Shown: positions 33,241 through 42,826 of the stretch, piece after piece | Numbering within the stretch: the first letter of the stretch is position 1 | Layout: each line of letters opens with the position of its first letter | From: Polytrichum commune | Taxonomy: Eukaryota; Streptophyta; Polytrichopsida; Polytrichales; Polytrichaceae | Assembly: GCA_950295325.1 (NCBI GenBank) | Contig: OX485808.1 | Location: 32,448,527 to 32,508,526, forward strand | Length of the DNA stretch: 60,000 nucleotides | Direction: 5' to 3' | Program-made: the position numbers and the translations under genes | Notes under the pieces: generated by a model | Databases searched by the model: none | Seen by the model: only the letters and a program-made list of their open reading frames with translations | What the model was told of the DNA's origin: nothing

Positions 33241-33574
33241 TGTCATGGTATGCGGCGTCGACGGCCGCACCTTATCCGTTGGGTTTCATCCATCTAGATT
33301 TGGATGGATGAATCTAGATGTGGAGAGGAAGGCTCCTAAGTGAGGAGCCTCCTTTTTGGCTTGGCATTCTTGCCAAGTCAAGTCTTGTGAGTTAGTGTGT
33401 GGAAAGAGCTTGTGTGAGGTGTAAATTGCATGATTTTGCAATAAATCTTGAGTTCTTCTTCCCCTACTTACACTCTTGGATTCTCCCTTGGTGGAGTGAG
33501 AGATAGCTTGACTAGTTGTGTACATTTGAAGAGAGATTTAGAGCTATTATGAGTGTTCTACTCTCTTCCTTCTC
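33241..33574 (+). repeat. 3' terminal repeat segment L (334 bp)
   Basis: Gap-free ~97% match to 10628–10961. It contains four short palindromes able to form successive hairpins, at 33251–33269, 33291–33320, 33330–33350 and 33360–33377, and the AATAAA signal. It is followed directly by the second copy of segment A, whose right end abuts TAGC. Confidence 0.85.
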
Positions 33575-34373
33575 TGTCGAGGTGTGTTGTTTATGTGTGA
33601 CTTTGCTATGTTTTAGTGTTATTTGTTAGTGGTGGTTGGTGTGGGAGTCCAAATTCGACGGAAAGACGGAAAGACGGAAATACGGATTCCATTTCCGTAT
33701 TTTTCCCTGCTTATCTGAAGGTAATAGGGTCTCTTAGGTTAAAATTAATTGTACTAGGAAATAGAGTATTCTACCTCCGCCTTGTGCGATAAAATGACTT
33801 AAAATACGTACTATGACCAGTCCGTCAATTTGGATGGGCGGACCATGTAATCATGATCCAAACCATTGGTCCGGACCAAGTAACGGACGCGCCAAGATTA
33901 CCCAACGGAACGGAAGTGGCGGTTATAACGGGTTTATAACGGTTGGGGGAAGACCGTCGGAAAAACCGTTATAACCGTTTTCCGTTAATCCAAACGGTAA
34001 CAGGGGAGGGATATTTAAGAGTCCCTTCCTTCTCCTTCCCACTTTTTTCTGATTCACAAACGACGAAATTGCTGAGAGAACGAGTGGTGAGGTTGTTGTC
34101 ATTTCGAGCCGCCAGCAGTTGGATTGTTGGGACTCAGCACTTTTCAGTCACCGGCAGTTGGCTTGCCGGGACTCTGTAGCAGTTAGACGGAAGAGAGGGA
34201 ATCCGGAAGAGAGGGAGAGAGTTTGCAAGCCAGAAAGTTAGAAGGGAGAGGAAAATGCCGGAAGCACGGGAAGAGATCAGCGGGAACCCATCCCGATTCC
34301 GCTGAAAGCCCTCACCCCTGCAATTCCGAGGGAGGATAGAGAGCTGCAAGAGCTCGCGGAGGATCTCCGGGTC

Positions 34374-35882
34374 ATGGGTTGTGCGGGATTGCTCTCTAAA
34401 CCCTGGAACCTCAGAGCAGAAGATACCCTTCGTGAGTTTAAGTTCGAGAGAGACAATCAGTGGTTAGGCACAAAGAGGAGGGATCCGGAAAATTGGACTC
34501 CGGATACTTGGAATAGGGTCTACGGGTTTCCCAGGGGGATTGCCGAAGGGTGGGCCGGCCGCCGCGACGGCCTGTTCGCCGGAAAGTTCAGAGGGGACGC
34601 GGATCCAAAGGACGGATTCCACCCTGGGAATTGCCGGAATATTAGGGAGCGGAGAGTGTTAGAGTTTCTCCTGCCCATTCTCAACCCGGACAAGGCGAAG
34701 CGGATTAGCCTCACCATGACTAATACGCTGTTTGGGGCAATGTCCGGAGTCCGACCGGTGAACTGGGGCCTGATCATCCAGGAGATAGTCGAACGGGCCC
34801 TCCCCCACATCGGCCAGAAACCCTCCTTCCTCTCCCCCTTCATTTTGCACCTCTACCAGCACTTCGACTGCATCTTGGCGGAGGAGGAGGACCTGCTAAC
34901 GATAGCGGCAGACGAGGTCGCCTACAAGCTTCTTCCGGAAGCCGGAGACGTCGAGACGGAGGCCTCCAGCGACCCCATTCTTCCGGAAGCACCCCCCTCG
35001 TCACCCAGAAGCCCGCCGCCAACCGTCTCGAGGCCATTCTCTCCCCCTCCTCCTCACCATCATCCGGAAGCCGGACCCGGCCGGGAGACCACATGGCGAA
35101 ATGTGGACCTATCAGCTTGGGACTTTCCGGAAAATCCTTTCAAGCGGATGCAGGAGGGGATGGAGGACCTGCAAACCCAGTACTTCCGGCTGGAGCACAT
35201 CGTCCGAGGGGCGAACCAGGCTCTGGACGACTGCGGGCCCGGAAATATTCTTCGAGAGCTGGCAAAGAGGGCGGACCGGAAGGAGCTGGAGCAGGCCAAG
35301 ACGGAGAACGCTCACCTCACCGCGCAGGTAGCGGCCATGACTCAGGAGCTGAGTCAGAAGAGCGAAGAGATCCGGAAGTGTCACGCGGAGCAGGCAGTGC
35401 TCTTCAGCCGGATCCGGGAGTTGGTGGGGCACCCGGTGGAGATCGTCAACAAGGCGCACCTCGACAACCGGATGATGGAGTCCGGAGAGCCCGCTTCCGC
35501 CAGGCAGATCCTTCCCATCCTCGTGAAGTACTCACGGACGATGAAGGACCTCCTGGCGGAAATCCAGAGGGTGGTTCCACCAAGCGGAACACCCCGGTGG
35601 GTACTCTATCCGGGTCCGCCTGGGTCACCAACCGGAACCCTCTATGAGGTAGTTGGTGAAGTGGCCCTGGTGCAGAATCCGCCGACATCTGCAGGCCCCA
35701 GCCAGCAAGGAGGCGGCTCGCAGCCGGCTAGTTCCGGGAGGGTTCCGGAACAGGTCCGTTCTCCCCAGGTGAGGAGGAAGAGTACCGGGTCGGTCCGATC
35801 CAGGAGAGGCCAGTCCCCGGTTCCGCGAAACTCGGATCGACCCTGGACTCCGGATAGGGCTAGGACGCCGATCCGGCACTAG
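34374..35882 (+). CDS. Putative gag-like protein of the 4.07-kb element
   Basis: An uninterrupted 502-residue frame. Residues ~1–170 form a compact region with LNPDKAKRISLTMTNTLFGA, VRPVNWGLIIQEIVERAL and LSPFILHLYQHFDCILAEE, a pattern I associate with putative plant transposon/gag-like proteins; the match is by eye and weak. A Pro-rich stretch (about 205–235, PPPTVSRPFSPPPP) follows, then a coiled coil (about 295–350, KRADRKELEQAKTENAHLTA onward) and a Ser/Arg/Pro-rich tail (RSRRGQSPVPRNSDRPWTPD). No zinc knuckle, protease or RT is present, so movement would depend on other elements. The intact frame implies a recent insertion. A host-gene fragment captured by the element is the alternative. 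Confidence 0.6.
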   Translation: MGCAGLLSKPWNLRAEDTLREFKFERDNQWLGTKRRDPENWTPDTWNRVYGFPRGIAEGWAGRRDGLFAGKFRGDADPKDGFHPGNCRNIRERRVLEFLLPILNPDKAKRISLTMTNTLFGAMSGVRPVNWGLIIQEIVERALPHIGQKPSFLSPFILHLYQHFDCILAEEEDLLTIAADEVAYKLLPEAGDVETEASSDPILPEAPPSSPRSPPPTVSRPFSPPPPHHHPEAGPGRETTWRNVDLSAWDFPENPFKRMQEGMEDLQTQYFRLEHIVRGANQALDDCGPGNILRELAKRADRKELEQAKTENAHLTAQVAAMTQELSQKSEEIRKCHAEQAVLFSRIRELVGHPVEIVNKAHLDNRMMESGEPASARQILPILVKYSRTMKDLLAEIQRVVPPSGTPRWVLYPGPPGSPTGTLYEVVGEVALVQNPPTSAGPSQQGGGSQPASSGRVPEQVRSPQVRRKSTGSVRSRRGQSPVPRNSDRPWTPDRARTPIRH

Positions 35883-36799
35883 GCTTCTGATCGGGAGGCA
35901 ACTCCGAGTAGGGGCAAAGTCCCTATGACCCACGCCTCGCCATCGTCTCCGCAGGACTGCCAAATGGTCAGTCCCTTTCCTCCGCCACCCTCAAGGACAG
36001 CCTCCAACAGGGATCCGCGGACGGCTTCGATCTCGGGCGAACGGAATCCGGAGCAAGGCACCGGAAGCGATCCTTCTCCGATCCGGAGCCTCCGGATGGG
36101 GGCAGTTTCCGGAACCCCAGGGACAGTCTCCGGAACACCAGGGACCAGGACACCGTGGACCGAGAGAGCAGCGGATTCGGAGGACGAGGTTGCCCCGTCT
36201 CCGAACATGAGAAGGATGCTCACGCGGTTGCAGAAGGCATCGCCGGGAGGGGGCTCATCCGCCGTCAGCGGGTTAGGCAGTCACTCAAAGGAGGGATCGG
36301 CTCCGAAGAAGCACCGCTCTTCTTAGTAGAGGAGAATAGCTAGTTTAGTTATGCAGAACAGAGGTAGGCAGGTAGGACTTAGGAGTTTTTGAAGATGAGT
36401 AATAAAATTTTCCCTTGGGAGTGTCAGCGGAAAACCCGGATCTTGATCCGGGAAATCCGGGAGACCGGGTGTAGTTAGGGTTTTCCTTAGCGGCGGCCGC
36501 TTGGGCCACCGCCCTCAGTTTAGGGATTTTGAGCCTCTACTTAAGGCTGAATAAGGAGCTTGAGAAGGGTTCCTTCTCCATTGTTGTATTGTGATTACTC
36601 CTACTCCGAATAAATGCCTTTGCTTCCCACTCCTTGACTTCTCTTGATTGATGTTTGTGTGAATGATCCGGAGATTGTTAGCGGAGGAGAGAGAGAGAGA
36701 GCATGAGGGATAGGAGTTCCGGATAGGACATGAGAGAAGAGACCCGGATCAGATCCGGTTATTGCCTTGTAGATCCTCTCTGAGTGTAGTGGGAGGGAA

Positions 36800-37260
36800 A
36801 CCTCACTAATCCGGTGGGTTGGGTAACGTCTAGGTGGGATAGCCGCTGGGAAGGTTGGGTGAGATCCGGAAGGGATCCGGACTTACGCCAATCTGATCTT
36901 CTGAAGAGGTCCCACCGCCCTTAGACGGACCTATCCAGATGGTGGTACGGATCGCCCAGTTAGCTCAGATTGAGTAGAATCCAAGGTAGAAGTAGTCGGA
37001 CAGATCCGTCGGAAGGAGAAGGGAAGGTCCAGATCAGTAAGGATTCCGGGTTGGAGGCCACCTCCGGAGTGAAGTAGGAAGAGATCCTCATTGTTCCGGA
37101 TGTCCGGGTAACATCCCGGTGAGACAGTCGTGGGAGATTAGGCAAAGATCCGGAAGGGATCCGGACTTTACTGACCTTCCAAAGAGGTAGCCTCACTGGT
37201 GGACGGGACAATCCGGAAAGTGGTACGGGTCACCCACTCATCCCGTCGAATCAGATCTCC
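36800..37260. repeat. Two ~282-bp imperfect repeats in the element's 3' region
   Basis: The word GATCCGGAAGGGATCCGGAC occurs at about 36,865 and 37,147. The surrounding text (GGGTAACGTC/GGGTAACATC upstream, GGTGGTACGGATC/AGTGGTACGGGTC downstream) aligns with the same ~282-bp offset. Non-coding. Confidence 0.7.
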
Positions 37261-37762
37261 GGTCGGAATCCGGACTTCTCTGGTCACTATGGTCCCAAGA
37301 AACAATCTGGATCTCTCTGTGTGACCTGCCAAAGAGGGATCTGATCAATCCGGATTGGTTGTGAGGGAGTTTCCGGATTCCAATCTTATGAAGGACGTCT
37401 TCACCGGAAGAAACCACCTATTCTAGAGGGTAGATGTAAAAGGGGGGAGGTAAGTATTACAATAAGGACCTAGAAATACCATCCGGAAAGGCACACTCCG
37501 GAAAAAGGCTAAGAAGGCCCCCAAAGACCAAAAATCCGGAAATTAGGGTTTCCGGAAATTTGGCTTAGGAAGAGGAAATAGGCAGGTACGAAGAGTTCTA
37601 GACCTCCTACACTTCACAGAATCCCTGGACGATACTAGGGTCATCCGGACAAAACCGGATTAGGCACTTAAAACCGCCAATCCGGATATTTTGGTGTTCG
37701 CGTGTTCCCACAGTTGGTACCCGAGCTGCAGTGACACACGATCGCTATTTACACGACATAGC

Positions 37763-38044
37763 AAATGTCTCGATAGGCTGGATTTCGTCATAGATAGGTG
37801 GTTATTCTTTGATCCGCATTGTTTCTAGAACTTCATCAACGTCCTCTAGCATAACAACACAATATTCTTCGTTGTTTGCGTCATCGAACATTGCCCACTT
37901 GCTCGGCGCATTCGGCTTGCTCAACTTTGCATTGATTTCACATTGTTGGGCTTCGGTCAAGCGGGTTGCCTTAGGTTTCATCCATTTTCCGTTGCGTTTC
38001 ATCAAATCAGAGGGTCTAGAAAGTGATATGAGCAAAGTATGCAC
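37763..38044 (-). pseudogene. 5' part of the reading frame split by the retrotransposon
   Basis: The minus-strand frame reads MKRNGKWMKPKATRLTEAQQ, then SKWAMFDDANNEEYCVVMLE and ends near the insertion after one TAA (37802–37804). It joins exactly to 10627–10517 once the insertion and one TAGC are removed. The product is unknown, acidic and without motifs I recognise. Confidence 0.5.
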
Positions 38045-39343
38045 CTACCAACTAAGTGCGCACCAATAGCTCTGGTTCAAAGTGCATACTTAAGCAGGAG
38101 ATTACTGTATCTAGAATCTAGAGTAGAGACATCCATAACTCATCACTTAAGAGATTATGCGCCAGATTTGGACAAGTATAACGCAGTGTAAACTTTTCCC
38201 ATGTAGGAATATAGAAATCAAGAGGATTGCCAAAAAAATGATGATTTCATTCCTTAAATTGAAATTATTGTGAAATTCTAGAGCCAAAAGTTGACCCAAA
38301 CATATTACCAATGTCTAGAGTGTGCCATAACCACTCATTCCTCTTCACTTTAACACTCAAAACTAGGACATGTGTTGTGGCACTATTGGTTGTGGCATGA
38401 TTGAAATTCAATCCCAACTTCGTTGAAATTTCGGTATCCTATAGATTGCCAATGGGGTCTTGATCAAGAATAGGCACCTCTATTATAGTGGGCAAGCAAC
38501 CTACATGGAAACTCACATGTCATCTAAGTAGGCAATGTGACATGGACAATCAGAAGTGAAGGACTTGCCCAAAAACCTGGTACCAATAATAGACACACTA
38601 AAATTTCATCCTTCTTGTAAAGAGGATCATGGTTGAGATTCGCACCTGTCACAAACCCCAAATGTCCAAAATCACAACCCCAAATGTATATGTGATGCAC
38701 ATTTGACGGGTGCAAATCTCAACACTGAAGAGGATTACACAAAATTTAGTTTGTTGCACCTGTGTAGTGCTTGCCTCTATAACAAGTCTGCTTTGATGAT
38801 GTAGAGTCATAGGAAGAAACACATTGTTTTGTATCTTATTTGTATCTTCAGTGCCTATAGCAATGTCCAAGACTTTTTACAGACATCCCATTCAAATCAG
38901 AAACCCTTCCCATTCTCTCAAAATGTGGCTCTTATGTACAACAAAAGGGAAACCACTGTGTGTTGAATTTCTTTGTAGACCATAACCTGACAACGATCGT
39001 CCACATCCTGTGATATACATCAAGCATATCCCTAGATCAAAAAGACTTTGCATAAATCATTCAGCATCTTAGATAGACTGACTGAACCACGCTGATGAAA
39101 GAGAAAGAAATCCATACAGTATCTTCTAAGCAGTTGAGCCACTGCTAGTCCATTTTATTATGGTCAACAATGACATAAGTGATTACAAATTTGTACAAAA
39201 GCAGTAATCAATCCTTCGTCTCAAACACAATTCTCAAAGATTTGGGTTTCTTCTTCCGCAGTCCTGCGTATGTGAATTGTCTGCACATTTGTCCAGCCTC
39301 CTTTCGGCCCAAAGTTAGTTCAGTCTCACTCGAATCCTGAGAC
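38045..39343. other. Intergenic, no gene recognised
   Basis: Nothing coding is convincing. The last ~100–150 bases are likely the 3' UTR of MSRB, which is transcribed leftward. Confidence 0.5.
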
Positions 39344-41373
39344 TTACTTGTTTGCTGGGGTGAACTTCAAAGAGACGCTGTTCACACAGTGCCTTGCATT
39401 CGTGGGAGTTTTGAAGCCCTCACCCTTGAAAACATGACCCAGATGACCTCCGCATGCTGCACACGTAATCTCCACTCGACTACCATCGGCATCACGCTAC
39501 AAAAGAAGAAGAAAAAATCAGCTCTTCATCCTCCAAACTTCCATCGACAAGATATACAATGAAGCTGAAACAGGAAAGCTGTCTTCATGTCGTGCTTTCA
39601 AGGACAAATTACATACTCAAGGGCGCCGATGCAAACCCTTACAAGGTTACATTCTTGTCTCACGATCCTCAACAAGTTCAGGAAAAGTCAAAGAACATGT
39701 CCGTGCATGAACCAAATAATAAAGCCATAGAATGCTATTGTAGCTCAATCAATGATGAAATGATCCCAGCCCCAACAAAAACAAAGACACTCCTTGTAGA
39801 ATGTTGTTCAACTCGCAAAATGGAACAAAATCTGAGAATAGATAGAGAGAAGGCTGCAAAGTGACACATACTGTTTCATTGATTGCACCAGGAATCCCCT
39901 CAAAGAATGCTGGCCACCCACAGCCCGAATCGAATTTTGTGGTGGACTTGTACAAAGCTGTTCCGCAACCAGCACACTCATAAACGCCCTCATCATAGTG
40001 CTTGTTGTACTCACCAGTTCCTGGGTACCTAAAAACACCATCCAAAGCAAGGATCTGAGTTAGAGGTCCCAACAGGGAAAGCCTAGCTGGAAAAGAAATA
40101 AAATTATAACTTTTACAGTAACCTAAAAATTTTTATGGTATTTGCAAAACCATAGCTTCCAGTAGACATGGTAGACAGGAGAGCTAGATAGACTCCATAT
40201 TATCTTAACCTTTTTTTTCCATTTACGAAAGTACATATAGGGAGTTGGAAGAATTTTGGGTGAACATTTGTGAACAATAGCACACTCGTACCATCCCTAA
40301 TTTGACACTCACTATAAGTAACCATCGCTTCTGTGTATGTAAGCATCCTGTAGTCGTTAACATTTCACCAACAAGGCACACTAGACCCACTAACCCATTG
40401 CATTCTGAGCAACAAGAAATGCTCGCTCAACTCTCATGCAACAAAATTTTCCACCATGTACTCGCTAAATTTCACCAACGAGGGCCAGGACCCACTAATC
40501 CATTGCAATTTAAGCAACAAGAAGGCTCGAAGATTTACTCCCAGACGTCAAATTTCCCACAAAAGAAAAGAGAAACCTCCTCTCTCCCTAAAATCAACCA
40601 ACAAGGCCCAGGACCCACTGACCATTGCAATTTGAGCAACAAGAAATCTCGCTCAAACCCCAGGCAACAACTTTTCACCCCAAACACCATAGACTCGCTA
40701 AATTTCATCAACAAGGCCCAGGCCCTGCTAACCCAATTGCAATCTGGGCGATTGGATAACCGCTCAACTCCCAAGAACAGGACCCCACTAACCCAATTGC
40801 AAATTGAGCAACAAGAAATCTCGCTCAAACCCCAGGCAACGACTTTTCACCCCAAACACCATAGACTTGATAAATTTCACCAAAAGGCCTAGACCTACTA
40901 ACCCAATTGCAATTTGGGCGATTGTATGACCGCTCAACTCCAAAGCACATGACCTCACTAACCCATTGCGATTTGAGCGACAAGAATGTTCGAAAAACCC
41001 CAGCATCAAATTTCTCACAAAAAGGTGCAAAAGAAACCTACTCTGTCCCCTTCCGGCGAAGGATTCGGAACTGCTCGGGGCTCAGAACCGCCCGCCACTC
41101 CTCCTCCGACTTTTCCACCTTGGTCTCAGCACCTCCCGCAGACGAAGCCATGGCCAAAGTTCGTCTCCTCCCCGCACTGCTCTGCACCGATACAACACTG
41201 CTCTGCCCAGTAGCGACCAGGGCGCTATAAGAAGGCCTCCTCTGTGAAAAGGTGTTGACGGTACGCAGCGTGCAGACACCGGCGGCGGACTGGATTCCCG
41301 TGGCGCTTCCTGCTGCAGTTGCTGTAGCGAGTGCGTGCAGTGTGGTGGACAGCATGACTGCCATAGCCACCAT
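39344..41373 (-). CDS. MSRB: Peptide methionine (R)-S-oxide reductase B, probably plastid-targeted
   Basis: The enzyme reduces methionine-R-sulfoxide in oxidised proteins, using thioredoxin-type donors. Three coding exons on the minus strand, 41373–41042, 40028–39872 and 39496–39344, join in frame to 213 residues. The first ~75 are Ala/Ser/Thr-rich and look like an organelle transit peptide. The SelR/MsrB domain follows: [33 protein letters not shown], the zinc cysteines CAGC (129, 132) and CAAC (175, 178), [10 protein letters not shown] with Cys147 in the resolving position, GGHLGHVF, and [11 protein letters not shown] with the catalytic Cys200. All key residues are intact. Intron 1 (1013 bp) is filled with tandem repeats. 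Splice sites are consensus (GTAGGT donor and GTATGT donor). Length and organisation match plant MSRBs. Confidence 0.95.
40330..41020. repeat. Degenerate tandem repeats in MSRB intron 1
   Basis: Several imperfect units (~60–230 bp, higher-order) carry recurring words such as ACCCAATTGCAATTTGGGCG, GAGCAACAAGAAATCTCGCT and CACCCCAAACACCATAGACT. The two best-preserved long copies are about 40,620–40,790 and 40,800–40,950. They fill most of the intron. Confidence 0.8.
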
Positions 41374-42826
41374 AGCTTCTTCTCTGAAGTCTTCTCTTTT
41401 TTTCTCCTCTCAGCTCCGCGTCCCGTCCGGTCCCTTCCTTGCCCGCTTCCAAATTCTTTACATGAAATATGGACCTCCACACCCTCCCTTCTTTCTTCAT
41501 CCGCTTGTCACCTTCCATGCACTTTCTCTTTACAGCCCACCAAAATCTCGTTAGTGGTTAGGTGTTGAACAGATGAGGAACAGGGGAGCTTATTAATTAT
41601 TTTATCGACGACATCTAATTTCGTCCACGAAACAGTGTGAACATCGCTTTTCACGTGCCTAAACAATATCCACCCATAAGAAAACTCACCGAGCCACCGT
41701 TTCACTCATTATATATTCGCAGAAACAATATGGCTGGAATACCTGATCAGTTTCGAACTTTCGAATACACTAAAACACACAATCTGTGTAGAATGATAAG
41801 GTCATAAAACTACACGAATTTCTGTCTTGAAATGGGCCATAATGCAGAAGTTCCTAGTCAGCGAATTATTCATGAAGCATTTCACCTACAGCAGAAATCA
41901 CCTAAAACCCCAAGATACCCAAAATCTGCACTCAGATACTTATTTGTGTTCTGAAAGAGGCCACAATGTAAAAGTTATTATTGCGGTAATAGCAACCGTA
42001 CTTCACCGCTGTCATTTACATCATTATGAACACAACAATTGCCTTGGTGTACTCCACTGATACCATCTTGACTTATTATAATAAAGCAGGTGGCCAGGGG
42101 TGTACTCCCAGTGTCCCGCTCTGGACAACTTCCATGAACCACTAGTTTCTTCACAAGAGACCCACGGAAAAAGCTCAATTACCAATTGACAGAGACTCTT
42201 GATCTACCCAAACTTCCTTTTATTGCACAGCCGGGCTTTCCTGCAGCCCACAGGAGGTAGCTGGGTCCATATCTTCACTAACAGTTACAACCACCACCCT
42301 TAATATTGCATCGTGAGTGTGGTGAACTAGAATCTAATCTCTGCCTAGACCCTACCTAGAATAAAAATCGTCTAGAATACCACTCAATGGGATACCTGAT
42401 CTACAGAAAGTTACAAGGCCGTGATCATGATCTGTGTAGAATGATGAGGCCATAAAACTACACTATCCGTACAAAATCTGCGTATTAAGCTGTCCTTTGC
42501 ACAAGTCAGAGTATCCACTCTGCTGGGAAGAATTAAATCTATGCACAAGGGGTATACTTTGGCAAAAAAAAGTGTACAACTCCTGATCTTCTTGCTTTGG
42601 AGGGACAAAGGACCGGTGCTTGTAACAATTGCATTCTCGCCGCTCTGGTGGACATGGGGCTCAATCAATGCCGCCTTCGCAACAAGTCCTCTACAGCTAC
42701 AGTAGCCCTCCCATTCACAAAACCCAAATATTCCTTTGTAGCGCAGAGTTTGCTTGTCCCACATTTATAGTGGAAACAAAACTTGTCCCAACAGCTGAAA
42801 ACCCAGAAGTAAGTTCCACATGCTGC
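41374..42826. other. Intergenic between NSE4 3' end and MSRB 5' end
   Basis: It should hold the MSRB promoter (right of 41373) and the NSE4 3' UTR (left of 42827). Related words (GTGTAGAATGATAAGG, then TCATAAAACTACAC) occur near 41,785 and 42,435, a small dispersed repeat. No gene recognised. Confidence 0.5.

Larger units (their letters stand above)
33640..37712 (+). mobile_element. 4.07-kb element with TG…CA ends and a gag-like gene (TSD GTTGG)
   Basis: It begins TGTGGGAGTCC and ends GTTCCCACA, with GTTGG at 33635–33639 and 37713–37717. Terminal TG…CA and a 5-bp duplication suggest an LTR-retroelement mechanism, but I could find no pair of long direct repeats, so it may be an atypical LARD-like or other non-autonomous element. 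It contains one long ORF (34374–35882), a TATA-like GGATATTTAAG near 34010 and AATAAA signals near 36403 and 36611. GC content is higher than in the flanks, and the palindrome TCCGGA recurs throughout. Confidence 0.8.
10628..37758 (+). mobile_element. Ty3-type LTR retrotransposon carrying a C5 DNA methyltransferase and a PHD finger
   Basis: The element is flanked by the direct repeat TAGC (10624–10627, 37759–37762), begins TGTTACGG and ends ACACGACA. Removing it restores an open frame across the site, which fixes both ends. Plus-strand order is gag, protease, methyltransferase, reverse transcriptase, RNase H, integrase, PHD finger. The RT–RH–INT order is that of Ty3/gypsy (Metaviridae-like) elements. 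After subtracting the insertions the ~6.2-kb coding region stays in one frame from ATG 12344 to about 31630, broken only by nonsense codons, and then shows one frameshift. Three later elements interrupt it (15058–16055, 18717–30984, 33640–37712). Without them it is about 9.8 kb. The terminal repeats are irregular (see the L and A segments). I found no standard primer-binding site. A G-rich polypurine tract lies at 33120–33130. This copy cannot be active. Confidence 0.85.
33575..37758 (+). repeat. Segment A, second copy, split by a 4.07-kb insertion
   Basis: The 106-bp A segment is present as 33575–33639 and 37718–37758, interrupted by the element 33640–37712 and its GTTGG duplication. Its right end is the outer boundary of the Ty3-type element, next to TAGC 37759–37762. 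Confidence 0.85.

Noticed and set aside
33241-33574. Hammerhead-type ribozyme in the hairpin-rich L repeat
   Set aside because: I looked for the CTGATGA…GAAA core in both orientations and did not find it.
35093-35647. Plus-strand ORF (184 aa) rich in Gly/Arg/Pro
   Set aside because: It is a +2-frame shadow of the intact 502-aa frame in GC-rich DNA.
33640-37712. Reading the 4.07-kb insertion as an ordinary LTR retrotransposon
   Set aside because: Ends and duplication fit, but I found no pair of direct terminal repeats nor pol domains; kept as an unclassified element.
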